Assembly (NCBI GenBank): GCA_949283785.1
Contig: CASDTR010000038.1
Coordinates: forward strand, 1-49,056
From: an uncultured Oscillospiraceae bacterium
GTDB lineage: Bacteria > Bacillota > Clostridia > Oscillospirales > Acutalibacteraceae
DNA length: 49,056 nt
Direction of reading: 5' to 3'
Positions 1-8,860 of the stretch are shown here, one piece after another. The notes under the pieces were generated by a model. It saw nothing but the letters and a program-made list of their open reading frames with translations, searched no databases and had not been told where the DNA came from. Made by a program: the position numbers and the translations under genes. Each line of letters starts with the position of its first letter. Within the stretch, counting starts at the first letter, position 1.

Positions 1-586
1 ACCAGAATTCACGCTTATAGAGAGATTCCTCCATAATCTTTGCCGTAAAATATTCCGCCTGCTCGGTAACTGAGTCAAAAATCCTGATTTTCTCACTACA
101 CTGTGGCGGGATAATATCAGAAAAGGACTCAAAAATCTCAGCAGGGATAACCATTTTGAGAATGATATCATCTTTTCCGCCGGGCATAAGGCTATGGACA
201 AGGTCAGGATAAACAATACACGCCTGTTTTTCCTTTAAAACACATTCTGAGTCCTGAGAATCGATATGCTGGATGCATTTGCCCCTATGAACACAGATGA
301 GCTCATAAAAATTATGGCTGTGAAAATAAGGCTTCTGAGTGGAAGTGTGCTTTTTAATATAAAACTTATCGCTTTTCCGTATGGGGATAACAGGCCAGCG
401 GGACGGGAATTCACTCATTGTAAAGAAATCAACGGCATGCGCGGAATTTGAACTGAGTAATTCCAAAAGCTCCTGTGCATTCTCAAATTCATTCATCATA
501 CGGGTGATGATATCCTCTTCGCAGAAAATATATTTTTCATCCTCTTTTTCATGGAATCTGAGTATTTTTTCAAATTCTTTGCCCAC
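1..586 (-). CDS. AraC-family transcriptional regulator, N-terminal part (cut by window edge)
   Basis: Reading the minus strand from a GTG at 586, an open frame runs without a stop to the left edge, giving about 195 residues. Near residue 85 there is a cupin-type block (HSHNFYELICVHRGKC), the usual sugar-sensing jelly-roll of AraC-type regulators, preceded by a long helical N-terminus. The C-terminal helix-turn-helix domain would lie outside the window, so DNA binding is inferred from the family. A good ribosome-binding site (AAGGAG, 595-600) sits eight bases before the GTG. It lies just downstream of the GH36/GH2 operon on the same strand and is a plausible regulator of it; that link is inference. 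Confidence 0.72.
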   Translation of the reverse strand, partial: MGKEFEKILRFHEKEDEKYIFCEEDIITRMMNEFENAQELLELLSSNSAHAVDFFTMSEFPSRWPVIPIRKSDKFYIKKHTSTQKPYFHSHNFYELICVHRGKCIQHIDSQDSECVLKEKQACIVYPDLVHSLMPGGKDDIILKMVIPAEIFESFSDIIPPQCSEKIRIFDSVTEQAEYFTAKIMEESLYKREFW

Positions 587-686
587 TTCTTCTGCTCCTT
601 TATAAGTGAATTTGCCAGTAATGGCAGGTGGATTTTTTGTTTCATGCCTTCGGTTCAGATTTAACGTTCCCGCAGGTGCGGCAGCT

Positions 687-838
687 GCTTTTTACTGATA
701 GTCAGCGGAGAAAATTGGCGCAGCGTCACGCTGCCAGGCTCAGCTTGTTTAAACAAAATGCCTGCGAATAGGTTTTACCTTATACGCAGGCACTTGTAGT
801 TATTTTTTACTGTGAGTCGGTGTGCGGATTATGTGCAG
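687..838 (-). repeat. Copy of an intergenic repeat built around a terminator hairpin
   Basis: The stretch contains, on the plus strand, GCCTGCGAATAG, CGCAGGC, TTATTTTTTACTGT and GTCGGTGTGCGGATT in that order. The same blocks in the same order occur at 37850-37930 next to der. A shorter partial match (TTTTTACTG then GTCAG and GCGGA) lies at 690-708. It is not coding in any frame I can support. Confidence 0.5.
751..791 (-). terminator. Intrinsic terminator after the GH2 gene
   Basis: On the minus strand a GCCTGCG / CGCAGGC stem is followed by TTTTGTTT. It is the likely end of the GH36-GH2 transcript. The stem and its flank toward the gene resemble the terminator downstream of der (37839-37887). 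Confidence 0.7.
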
Positions 839-840
839 AT

Positions 841-3210
841 TTAATCTGCTTTCTCGGCTACAAAATCAACTCTGATATCGTCAAAGCCAGGTGACTTGAT
901 TGTGACAACGCCTTTGCCGCTTTGTCCCTTTGTCTTTACCCAGAAAGCGATGTCTCCGCCGATAAGGGATAGCTCCTTGGGTCCGATTACCTCAACCGCT
1001 CCCTTGACGGAAAGAGTCATTGCGTTACTCGCAAATGCAAGGCGGTTGCCGTTCTGGTCAACGGCGGTAATCTGTACCCTTGCGACGTCATAGGTCTCAT
1101 CCTCGCGGAGTGTGAGCTTATCCGCATCGACTTTCAGCTTCTCCTTTGTAACGGCTGTCTTGATAACGGTCTTTACCAGCATTCCGTCCTTATATCCCTC
1201 GAAACGGTAGGAAACCTGCTCGTCGCCCCAGTCGCCTACATACTTTTCAATTATATTAACAAGCCTGCCTATACCTATACCGCCCGCAACCATTCCGAGA
1301 CCTGCAAGGGCAAAATACTGAACGGGAATACCCATTCCCTTTTTGCATCCTTCAATAAGAGCGGGCTTAATGAGCTTGACGGCAGCCTTATTGAGCTTTT
1401 CATCCTTTTCGAGGACGTCTCCGATAAAGTCATCGGCGAAAATAGGCGGATGGGGAAGATTGGGGAAACGCTTGTGATTTGGGTAAGCGGTGCTTACATA
1501 TGCTCCGTTTTTATAGAGCTTTACATAATCGCAGTTTGTAAAAACGTATATCTGGCCTTTCTGACTGGCGGGATGCTCTCCGATATCCATTGAAGAGGAT
1601 ACCTCCATTACGGTGCGCTCATCCTGCTGTGAAGCGTAGACGGCCGCCGCAAGCTTCGGGACACGGAACATATCCGTTACGCCGTGATAACAGATTCTGT
1701 CGCCGCTGCCGAAGTCCTTATGGGTGTTGTAGTCGGCCATGCACCAGCCGATTGCGCCCGAGGTTCTGCCGCTGCCGTAGGCTTTATTGAGAACTCTCGC
1801 ATGGCGAAGAGCGTGCTCAACTCTCACGTCCTCTTTATCGAAGCTCTTTGTGGGATACATATGGCCGTTGTGCTCCGTCACAAGATAGGGAGCCGAGAAG
1901 CCCGCAACGATTTCGGGAGGCAGAAGCACCACTTTTCCGCCGCTGTGGATAAAGTCGTTATATGTATATACGTCTTCGAGCAGGTGGCTTCTGGGGAAAT
2001 TCCTTACGCCGCCCGTCTGACGGGTATTGTCCAGGGAATGTGCAAGGGCGTTCGTCTGAGTGTAGAGCTCGTCGCAGTCCTGACCCTCGTTGACTCTTAC
2101 GCCCCAGAGGATAACGCTGGGATGGTTTCTGTCGCGAAGTATCATGCTCCGGATGTTGTTGAGACAGTTTTCACGCCACTCGCCTTCGCCCGTAAACTGC
2201 CAGCTGGGCATTTCGGTGAAAACCAGAAGTCCGATTTCATCGCAGCGGTTGAGGAAGTGAACGGAATCGGGATAATGTGAGGTTCTCACAAGATTACAGC
2301 CCAGTTTGTATTTAAGGAGCTCTGCGTCGCTCTCCTGGGCGGACTTTGGCATGGCATAGCCCACATAAGGATAGCTCTGATGGCGGTTGAGTCCTCTTAT
2401 CTTTATTTTCTTTCCGTTGAGATAGAAGCCGTCTTTGCGGAACTGGGCCTCACGGAATCCGAAACGGACCGAAGTTTCATCCTCGCCGCCGTTAAGTACG
2501 ATTTTTAACGTATAAAGCTTCGGATTGTCAATATCCCACGGGGTAACGTTTTCCGCACGCCATTTGATTTTTATAACCTTGCCCTCAAAGGCGAATTTCT
2601 TTGTCTTGACGGTTTCACCGCCGTTCAGAAGGAAAAGCTCCATGACGCCCTTTGTACTCTTTGAAAAGGTGATGTCGGCGTCGATGAGCTTATTCGGCAT
2701 ATCCGCATACTTTGTGCGGACAAATACGTTTTCAATGTAAGTTTCGCTTACCTCTTCCAGCCAGACCTCTCTGTAAATTCCGCCGTAGCAAAGGTAGTCA
2801 ACCACTCTTCCGAAGGGCGGGATTTCGGGGCGCTCCGTTGAATCCAGCTCAACGGTAATGAGATTTTCGCCCTTTACGGCAGTATCTGTAATATCAAATG
2901 TAAATGGAGTGTATCCGCCCTTATGCTCTCCGATAAACTTTCCGTTCAGATAAACCTTTGAATAGTTGGCGGCGCCCTCAAAGTGAAGCAAATATTTTTT
3001 GCCATCTTTGGGTTCAAGGGTAAAAGCCTTTTTGTAGCAGCTTACAAACTGGTAATCCCTTTCGTCAAAGTAGTTAAAGGGAAGCTCCTTGTTTGTGTGT
3101 GGAATCTGCACCGTCTCAAAGGATGAATAATCGTAATCGGGTTTGAGATATTCCTCTTTGAAATCAGGGGAATATTTCCAGTCAAAGTTCAAATGCCATA
3201 CCTGTCTCAT
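841..3210 (-). CDS. Glycoside hydrolase family 2 (beta-galactosidase/beta-glucuronidase type)
   Basis: This 789-residue protein has the GH2 layout: an N-terminal sugar-binding jelly-roll (about 1-155), an immunoglobulin-like domain (about 155-255), a TIM barrel (about 258-540), and a C-terminal beta domain. The family signature NRHQSYPYVG is near 275. The acid/base is probably E375 in WGVRVNEG and the nucleophile E446 in VTEHNG. It should release a terminal beta-linked sugar; galactose is favoured because an alpha-galactosidase is its partner, but glucuronide or another beta-glycoside cannot be excluded. No signal peptide is seen, so it acts in the cytoplasm on imported oligosaccharides. Its ATG overlaps the stop of the upstream gene (TAATG), which implies translational coupling. 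Confidence 0.9.
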   Translation of the reverse strand: MRQVWHLNFDWKYSPDFKEEYLKPDYDYSSFETVQIPHTNKELPFNYFDERDYQFVSCYKKAFTLEPKDGKKYLLHFEGAANYSKVYLNGKFIGEHKGGYTPFTFDITDTAVKGENLITVELDSTERPEIPPFGRVVDYLCYGGIYREVWLEEVSETYIENVFVRTKYADMPNKLIDADITFSKSTKGVMELFLLNGGETVKTKKFAFEGKVIKIKWRAENVTPWDIDNPKLYTLKIVLNGGEDETSVRFGFREAQFRKDGFYLNGKKIKIRGLNRHQSYPYVGYAMPKSAQESDAELLKYKLGCNLVRTSHYPDSVHFLNRCDEIGLLVFTEMPSWQFTGEGEWRENCLNNIRSMILRDRNHPSVILWGVRVNEGQDCDELYTQTNALAHSLDNTRQTGGVRNFPRSHLLEDVYTYNDFIHSGGKVVLLPPEIVAGFSAPYLVTEHNGHMYPTKSFDKEDVRVEHALRHARVLNKAYGSGRTSGAIGWCMADYNTHKDFGSGDRICYHGVTDMFRVPKLAAAVYASQQDERTVMEVSSSMDIGEHPASQKGQIYVFTNCDYVKLYKNGAYVSTAYPNHKRFPNLPHPPIFADDFIGDVLEKDEKLNKAAVKLIKPALIEGCKKGMGIPVQYFALAGLGMVAGGIGIGRLVNIIEKYVGDWGDEQVSYRFEGYKDGMLVKTVIKTAVTKEKLKVDADKLTLREDETYDVARVQITAVDQNGNRLAFASNAMTLSVKGAVEVIGPKELSLIGGDIAFWVKTKGQSGKGVVTIKSPGFDDIRVDFVAEKAD

Positions 3211-5561
3211 TATTTTGTCTCCTTCCTTTCCTTTACATAATAAAGTCTTGAATCGTTATCAAGGAGCAGTCTCGTATCCCTGCCGAAGCCGCTGAGAGTA
3301 TAGCTCTGCTTGGGTCTGAAGCCCGCATACATAAGCCCCGCTCCGCTGACGGTAAACTCCTCCTTCTCCGTAGGCAGACGGAATCGGTCAACAATAAAGT
3401 CGTAGACCTTGCCCTCCTCAAGATCAAAGGTGAAAAGCGGCGTTCCGTTGAGTATCTCTCCGAGAGCCCTGAGATTAATTCCCTGTACCCTCGCCTTTAA
3501 ATCATAGACGGCGTTCTCTTTAAGGGAGGCGAATTTCACAATATCCTGGCTGCCGTTTGGCTGTATCCTGTTCTGGAAGAATCCGAGAACCGCTTCGCTC
3601 TTATCCTCGGAGGTAACCTGCCAGCAGAATTTATTATCCCTGAAGCAGTCGCCTATTCTGGTAAATTCACCGAATTGCAGAAGTTTCCTGTTTTCCTTAT
3701 AGAAAGCAATCTGCTTTTTGGCAACGGCTTTTTCAAAGGAGGTGAGGGCGGTTACGTCCATTTCATATCCCGTAAGACCGAAAGCCGCCACATTGAAGCG
3801 GTGCTCAAAGGACGCGGGACGCAGGCTCGCAAAACTGGGTGAACAGGAAACGTGCATCGTCATTACCGACTGCGGATATCCGTATGAGGTGCCGCTCTGA
3901 ATGTGGAGACGGTCAAGAGCGTCGGTGTTGTCGCTTGTCCAGCACTGGGGCATATAGCAGAACATGCCGAGATCGAATCTGTTGCCGCCGCTCGAGCAGG
4001 ATTCAAAAAGAATATGGGGGAATCTTCCCGTAAGGACCTCAAGTATCTCATAAAGGCCCAAAATGTAGCGGTGAAAATACTCGCCGTTATTAAAATTCTC
4101 GGTAAGTGAAAACACATCGGAAAAATGACGGTTCATATCCCATTTGATATACTGGATATTTCCCATTTTGAATACGTCCGTCATGGCGTCTATGACAAAA
4201 TCTCTGACGTCGCGGCGGGTAAGGTCCAGATAATACTGGTTTCTTCCCTCGCTGGGCTCGTATTTTGCGGTCTGCATGGCCCAATCGGGATGAGCTCTGA
4301 AGAGGTCGCTGTCACGGCTTATCATCTCGGGTTCCACCCAAAGGCCGAACATAAGGCCTAAATCGTTTACCTTTTTCGCAAGTCCTTCTATGCCCGAGGG
4401 AAGCTTCTTTTTATTCACATACCAGTCGCCCAGAGAGGATTTATCGCTGCTGCGCTTGCCGAACCAGCCGTCGTCAAGGACAAAAAGCTCCGCACCGATT
4501 TCCTTTGCGGACTTTGCAATTGACAGGATTTTCTTTTCGTTGAAGAAGAAATAAGTTGCCTCCCAGTTATTTACAAGGACGGGACGTTCCTTATACTTCC
4601 ACTCTCCTCTTACGATATTCTCCCTGACGAAATGATGCATATTGCGGCTCATGCCGTTAAGTCCCTCGCAGCTGTAGGTAATAACGGATTCGGGAGCATC
4701 AAAGCTTTCATTGGGAGCGATTTCCCAGCGAAATTCAAAGGGATTTATACCGTTTTGAACCCTCAGAATACCGTGGGGAGAAACCTCCGCCCTTGCAATA
4801 TGATTGCCCGAATAGACGAGGTTAAAGCCGTAGCATTCGCCCGCGTCTTCGGTGCAGTCATCTTTCTTGATAATAAAGAAGGGATTATGCCTGTTGGAGC
4901 TTCCGCCCGTAATTGAACCTACTGAAAATTCTCCCTGGCTGAGCTTTTTCTCATGCTTATATCGTTCTCTCGCCCATGTGCCGTCGAAAGTCACCATGGT
5001 GTAATCAGCGGGAGGCAAATCTATCTGAGCGCTCATAATATTTGTGAGCGTCACCTTTTCACTGCCCGAGTTCACAACCCTTACGCTTCTTGTAATTATG
5101 TCGCTCTCCTCAAAGACAGTATAGAAGAGGTTGAGAAAAACACCGATCGCTTTATCCTCAAGCACCACGGTCAGGGTCTGCGATTCGCCGTAGGAGGAGG
5201 GAAGTGAGTTAAGAGCAGGCTTTACGTTTGTGACATCCGCCTTGACGAATTTAAAATCCGTCGTAAAGCATCCGTCGGGAGTTGTCATCGAAATTGCGGG
5301 GTAACGATAATCGCCCTTGCCGTAGGACGAATACTCAAGAGCTATATGGTCAAGAGAGAAGTTTCCCGTCTCCTTGGAATAGGCGGTGGAATTGCTGTAA
5401 CCCGTTGCATGCTTATCATATATAAACGAGTAGTCCTCGCACGGCGGGATTTTCCTGCCATAATAAAGGGACTCAAGGTGTCCCGATTCAAGCACTCTCA
5501 AAAGATAGCTTGTCCTGTTTGTGGAAAGGTGAAATACATTGTTTTGCGTAACCTTAATCAT
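3210..5561 (-). CDS. Alpha-galactosidase, glycoside hydrolase family 36
   Basis: The 783-residue protein matches the usual size of bacterial GH36 enzymes. It has an N-terminal beta-sandwich (about 1-320), a TIM barrel (about 325-650) and a C-terminal beta domain. Diagnostic motifs are LDDGWFG (about 363), WVEPEM (about 408), YIKWDMNR with nucleophile D475, and CWTSDNTDA with acid/base D544. It hydrolyses terminal alpha-1,6-galactose from melibiose, raffinose or galactomannan oligomers. There is no signal peptide. The RBS GGAGGC precedes the ATG closely. It is the first gene of a two-gene operon with the GH2 enzyme, behind a near-consensus promoter. Confidence 0.94.
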   Translation of the reverse strand: MIKVTQNNVFHLSTNRTSYLLRVLESGHLESLYYGRKIPPCEDYSFIYDKHATGYSNSTAYSKETGNFSLDHIALEYSSYGKGDYRYPAISMTTPDGCFTTDFKFVKADVTNVKPALNSLPSSYGESQTLTVVLEDKAIGVFLNLFYTVFEESDIITRSVRVVNSGSEKVTLTNIMSAQIDLPPADYTMVTFDGTWARERYKHEKKLSQGEFSVGSITGGSSNRHNPFFIIKKDDCTEDAGECYGFNLVYSGNHIARAEVSPHGILRVQNGINPFEFRWEIAPNESFDAPESVITYSCEGLNGMSRNMHHFVRENIVRGEWKYKERPVLVNNWEATYFFFNEKKILSIAKSAKEIGAELFVLDDGWFGKRSSDKSSLGDWYVNKKKLPSGIEGLAKKVNDLGLMFGLWVEPEMISRDSDLFRAHPDWAMQTAKYEPSEGRNQYYLDLTRRDVRDFVIDAMTDVFKMGNIQYIKWDMNRHFSDVFSLTENFNNGEYFHRYILGLYEILEVLTGRFPHILFESCSSGGNRFDLGMFCYMPQCWTSDNTDALDRLHIQSGTSYGYPQSVMTMHVSCSPSFASLRPASFEHRFNVAAFGLTGYEMDVTALTSFEKAVAKKQIAFYKENRKLLQFGEFTRIGDCFRDNKFCWQVTSEDKSEAVLGFFQNRIQPNGSQDIVKFASLKENAVYDLKARVQGINLRALGEILNGTPLFTFDLEEGKVYDFIVDRFRLPTEKEEFTVSGAGLMYAGFRPKQSYTLSGFGRDTRLLLDNDSRLYYVKERKETK

Positions 5562-5643
5562 ATGTGCCTCCGAAATTTAAATTCTTAAATTTTAAGACGG
5601 GTCTTAAGCTCGTCTTTTAGCTTATGCAATTTTCACTAATGAG

Positions 5644-5671
5644 ATTATAACATTTGAGGAAATGTTGTCAA
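5644..5671 (-). promoter_or_regulatory. Sigma-A-type promoter of the GH36-GH2 operon with candidate operator
   Basis: On the minus strand TTGACA (5666-5671) and TATAAT (5644-5649) are 16 bases apart. An inverted repeat CAACAA-N9-TTGTTG (5669-5689) overlaps the -35 box and could be a regulator site. The promoter is seen directly; the operator role is inference. Confidence 0.75.
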
Positions 5672-5777
5672 CAAATACAGCAATTGTTGATTGTATATCT
5701 AAAACTATATGATACATATTAATTTTTGTCCTCAGACTTTTGAAATTTCTTCTACAAATCATACTTTTGCTTTCTCT

Positions 5778-5809
5778 GATGGGCACAGCCGCAGGCAGGC
5801 TGTGCCTGC
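5778..5809 (-). terminator. Hairpin after the deacetylase gene
   Basis: GGCACAGCC and GGCTGTGCC form a strong stem directly after the stop codon on the minus strand. There is no real T tract, so it may be a weak terminator or an mRNA 3'-end stabiliser. Confidence 0.4.
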
Positions 5810-6685
5810 CTATGCCACAGTCTTAAAAAACTCCTCCGAAGTTTTGCCGTGAGCGCGGTTAAATCTGCCGAGTGAATAAAGACTGCTTTCGTCTCTCTCA
5901 ATATAATTGACCTTTTCGCGGCAGGTAAATACAGCCTTAAAGCCCATGTCTTTTACTATCTCGACGGTTTCAGCACTGAAAGCGCCGAAGGGAAATACCA
6001 TTGTATCAGGTCTTCTGCCCGTGTGCTCGTAAAGGAGTTCCTGAAGCTTTTCTATATCCGTCTCAATGACCGCTTCGTAATGCTGAAGGCTTTCGCCCGA
6101 CTTTCTCATACATCCCTTTCGTCCGTTGTCGCTTGTGTGCAGGTCATAGGTGTGGTTTTGAAGCTCTACTCTGGGATTTTTACTCAGCTGCTCAATTTGC
6201 GGCCAGCTCAAATGAGAATAATCGAGATGATGATCCTCTACATTTGTAAAAAGATCCGCCGCAGAGCCTATTATGGCAAGGACCGCGCACATATCGTATT
6301 TTTCGAGCAGCGGCTCAACGATCGTCAAAAAACTTTCGTATCCGTCGTCAAAGGACAAAATTATGGGCTTTTCGGGCAGTTCCCCCTTTCCCTCACAATA
6401 AGCTATCAGCTGCGCCATTGTTACGGCGGTGTATCCTTTGTCCTTTATATACTTAAAATCCGATTCCAGCTGCGCAGAGCTTATTGCATACTTTCCCCAG
6501 AGCTTTGAGTTATCGGTTATCTGATGATACATTATTATGGGAAGCTCAATTTTATTTAAAGCGTTTGCAGCAGTATATTCGGACGTATCGGCTCTCTCAA
6601 TGAGGCCGGCGGCAAATATGGACGCCAATATCAAAACAAGGCTCAGCATAACTGCCGAAAATCTACTTTTAACCACTAAAACCAT
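5810..6685 (-). CDS. Secreted/membrane-anchored polysaccharide deacetylase (NodB domain, CE4)
   Basis: The 291-residue product starts with a basic residue group and a hydrophobic helix (about 6-27), a signal peptide or membrane anchor, so it acts outside the membrane. The NodB domain follows: SFDDGYE (the two metal-site aspartates) near 115, and the second motif with histidines in NHTYDLH near 187. FPFG is the later active-site strand motif. Such enzymes remove acetyl groups from peptidoglycan GlcNAc or other N-acetylated glycans. The RBS GGAGGG lies six bases before the ATG. It is 49 bases downstream of a GDPD gene and probably co-transcribed with it. Confidence 0.87.
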   Translation of the reverse strand: MVLVVKSRFSAVMLSLVLILASIFAAGLIERADTSEYTAANALNKIELPIIMYHQITDNSKLWGKYAISSAQLESDFKYIKDKGYTAVTMAQLIAYCEGKGELPEKPIILSFDDGYESFLTIVEPLLEKYDMCAVLAIIGSAADLFTNVEDHHLDYSHLSWPQIEQLSKNPRVELQNHTYDLHTSDNGRKGCMRKSGESLQHYEAVIETDIEKLQELLYEHTGRRPDTMVFPFGAFSAETVEIVKDMGFKAVFTCREKVNYIERDESSLYSLGRFNRAHGKTSEEFFKTVA

Positions 6686-6734
6686 AAAAATCCCTCCGTA
6701 TAGATTGTATGCCGAAGGGACTTTTAAAATGTGT

Positions 6735-7721
6735 CTATTCCTCTGCGTTAATTAAATCATATGCCTTTTCTGGATTATCGGTTATTATAGCGTCGGCTCC
6801 GCGGTTGTTGAGGGTCTTTATGTCCTCTTCGTCGTTTATGGTCCAGTACTGAACGGCAACGTTAAGGCTGTGGGCACGATTTATTATATCCTGAGTCCCG
6901 AGATTGAAAATAAAGGCCTTGTAGGGAATCTGCAAAGCGTCATACTTTATATCCTCAGCATCTAATTCAATGCCGAAGACCGATGAAAAATAAAATTTCA
7001 GCACCTCAGCTATACTCGCAGACCTGAGCATATCGTCGTACTTTTCATCAAAATATTCCGTTATCTCTCCGTTAAAGGTACCCGCTATCACACGGTCTAA
7101 AATATCGTGCTCTTTCAGTATCCGATACAGCTCATCAGCCGCTCTGCGGCCTATATCGCCTGAGTCCTTTATCTCAATTATAAAGCTGTATTCCTTCTCC
7201 TGACTGAGAATATAGTCGAGAATATCCTCAAGGCGCACCACCTTTAAATCCTGAGGGATATCTTCTCCTCTTAGACCACGGTAGGGATACGTTCCGTCGG
7301 GAGCCTGAAAATTTTCGCCTAAATTCAGTCCCTGAAGCTCATCAAAATTTTTCTCCGACGGCTCAACGCCCTCTTCCCCGAAAAATTCCTCCGAATTACT
7401 TGTTCGGTCAAAATTATCGTCGTGAAGCAAAATGAGCACGTTATCCTTCGTAAGATGAATGTCAAACTCAAAGATATCCGTCTCAAAGGTTTCACTGGTC
7501 ACGCAGTCCTTAAAGGCAAGAAAAGTATTTTCTGGGAAAAGACCTCCCCCCGAACGGTGAGCCGAAACGAGAGCGCCAGTGTACGTTATGTAAGGGTTTG
7601 TAGCGCCATAGTCCTCCACCGAAACGGTATCGTCGGAGCCGATAATCAGAAAAAACGAGAAGACGGCCGCAACGACCAGCAGAACTGCCGCTGACGAAAC
7701 AATGATTCTTTTCTTTTTCAT
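6735..7721 (-). CDS. Glycerophosphodiester phosphodiesterase (GDPD) with membrane anchor
   Basis: This 328-residue protein has an N-terminal membrane helix (about 6-26) followed by a GDPD TIM barrel. The diagnostic segments are SAHRSGGGLFPENT (about 54), the metal-binding EFDIHLTKD and the following LLHDD. The C-terminal part ends with a typical GADAIITDNPEKA. It would hydrolyse glycerophosphodiesters to sn-glycerol 3-phosphate and an alcohol, at the outer face of the membrane, with lipid or teichoic-acid breakdown products as likely substrates. It is the first gene of a pair with the polysaccharide deacetylase, suggesting a role in cell-envelope turnover. Confidence 0.9.
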   Translation of the reverse strand: MKKKRIIVSSAAVLLVVAAVFSFFLIIGSDDTVSVEDYGATNPYITYTGALVSAHRSGGGLFPENTFLAFKDCVTSETFETDIFEFDIHLTKDNVLILLHDDNFDRTSNSEEFFGEEGVEPSEKNFDELQGLNLGENFQAPDGTYPYRGLRGEDIPQDLKVVRLEDILDYILSQEKEYSFIIEIKDSGDIGRRAADELYRILKEHDILDRVIAGTFNGEITEYFDEKYDDMLRSASIAEVLKFYFSSVFGIELDAEDIKYDALQIPYKAFIFNLGTQDIINRAHSLNVAVQYWTINDEEDIKTLNNRGADAIITDNPEKAYDLINAEE

Positions 7722-8039
7722 AATTTTTCCTCCTGCATAAAAATCATAAATTTTAGAATGCTAAAATATTCGCATAACGAAGTTTAACCGCATCCTGATT
7801 CACAGGAACAGAAACCCCTTACAGGTTTCTGCGGTAATTATAGCATTATTCGACATAAAATTCTATACAAGCCTAGTTTTTTTGAGATATTTTTCATTCT
7901 CTTTCTCCCTTATCGGATTTTTTAAAATTGTTTAACAGCCTAAAAATAAATATGAAAAAAAGTTTTAAAAAATTTGCAGATTGCTATTGCATTTTGTCCT
8001 CAAGTGTGGTATTATTGTCAACGTTGCAGTAAGCAACAT
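7722..8039. other. Intergenic region with a minus-strand -10 box and a hairpin
   Basis: The region holds no gene. On the minus strand a TATAAT (7837-7842) without a clear -35 box probably serves the GDPD gene. Its transcript would contain a CAGAAACC/GGTTTCTG stem (7809-7831) without a T tract. The right end holds the tRNA promoter. Confidence 0.5.
7987..8015 (+). promoter_or_regulatory. Promoter of tRNA-Pro
   Basis: TTGCAT (7987-7992) and TATTAT (8010-8015) are separated by 17 bases and lie 24 bases before the tRNA. Confidence 0.7.
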
Positions 8040-8115
8040 CCGGGTGTGGCGCAGTTGGGAGCGCGCTTGACTGGGGGTCAAGAGGCCGTGAGTTCAAGTC
8101 TCGCCACTCGGACCA
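8040..8115 (+). tRNA. tRNA-Pro (anticodon GGG)
   Basis: The 76 bases fold as a full cloverleaf: acceptor CCGGGTG/CACTCGG, D stem GCGC/GCGC, anticodon stem CTTGA/TCAAG around loop CTGGGGG with anticodon GGG, T stem GTGAG/CTCGC around TTCAAGT, discriminator A and an encoded CCA. It reads CCC (and CCU) proline codons. An AT-rich gene follows, as often seen near tRNA integration sites, but no attachment repeat was found. Confidence 0.95.
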
Positions 8116-8120
8116 AAGAA

Positions 8121-8171
8121 AAAGCACAGCATTGTGGAGTTAAACAGCAACTCTCGTGTTGTGCTTTTTTT
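8121..8171 (+). terminator. Terminator of tRNA-Pro
   Basis: AAAGCACA pairs with TGTGCTTT across a loop of about 30 bases, followed by a run of T. Confidence 0.75.
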
Positions 8172-8209
8172 AATAAGTTGATAATATATTTGTACGGGAG
8201 GACGTAACA

Positions 8210-8860
8210 ATGAAAAAAGAATATTCAGCTGTTCCGGCGTCGATGCAGGAAATGGAAACCTATGGATTTTCATGGATGGATTTTGTTACAGCGATCCCTT
8301 CACCTTTATTTGTAATGACAACATACAAATCTAATGGAAAACCCAACGCCTGTTTACAATCATGGAGCTGTTTTAATGGTGATCCTAATGGGTTCTATGC
8401 AATTCTATCAAGCGTTAATAAGTCAGGTCATTTTTATCAAAGTATTAGAGAAAAAAAGGAAGCGGTTATTAATTTTCCAAATGACAAGTGTTATGATAAG
8501 TGCATAGCCACTATTAGTAACAATGGATTTGAAAATGATGAAATAACTATGTCCGGACTTACTGCTGAGCACGCATCAAAAGTTGATGCCCCTTTGATTA
8601 AGGAATGCTTTCTCAATTTAGAATGTCGTTATCTTTGGGAAAAAGAGATCAAGGAAGGCAGTACACATGTTTTAATGTGTTTAGAAGTAGTTAATGTTTG
8701 CATTGATGAAAATCATTTGGATGAAAGCGAAAATGGGCGATATGGAGCAGATGGATATTTATATAATATTCACTATCCGATAAATCCAGAAAAGTTTAAT
8801 GGAAAATCCCATGATTGGATTGCGATTTTAACCAAACAACGTGATATGGGAGAATATTAA
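8210..8860 (+). CDS. Flavin reductase-like, FMN-binding domain protein
   Basis: The 216-residue protein resembles the flavin reductase-like/flavoredoxin family. A split-barrel start (PSPLFVMTTYKSNGKPNAC, about 27-45) is followed by a central FMN-binding part with the characteristic AVINFPND. The substrate cannot be told from the sequence; these proteins bind FMN and move electrons from NAD(P)H or another flavoprotein. A GGAGG site precedes the ATG. The gene is clearly richer in A and T than its neighbours and stands alone behind a tRNA, which suggests horizontal acquisition. Confidence 0.75.
   Translation: MKKEYSAVPASMQEMETYGFSWMDFVTAIPSPLFVMTTYKSNGKPNACLQSWSCFNGDPNGFYAILSSVNKSGHFYQSIREKKEAVINFPNDKCYDKCIATISNNGFENDEITMSGLTAEHASKVDAPLIKECFLNLECRYLWEKEIKEGSTHVLMCLEVVNVCIDENHLDESENGRYGADGYLYNIHYPINPEKFNGKSHDWIAILTKQRDMGEY

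Noticed and set aside
1684-2280. A 198-codon plus-strand frame inside the GH2 gene
   Set aside because: Antisense shadow of a well-supported gene, with no domain or RBS.
7803-7838. Terminator between the GDPD gene and tRNA-Pro
   Set aside because: The CAGAAACC/GGTTTCTG stem has no T tract on either strand and lies in the probable 5' leader of the GDPD gene.
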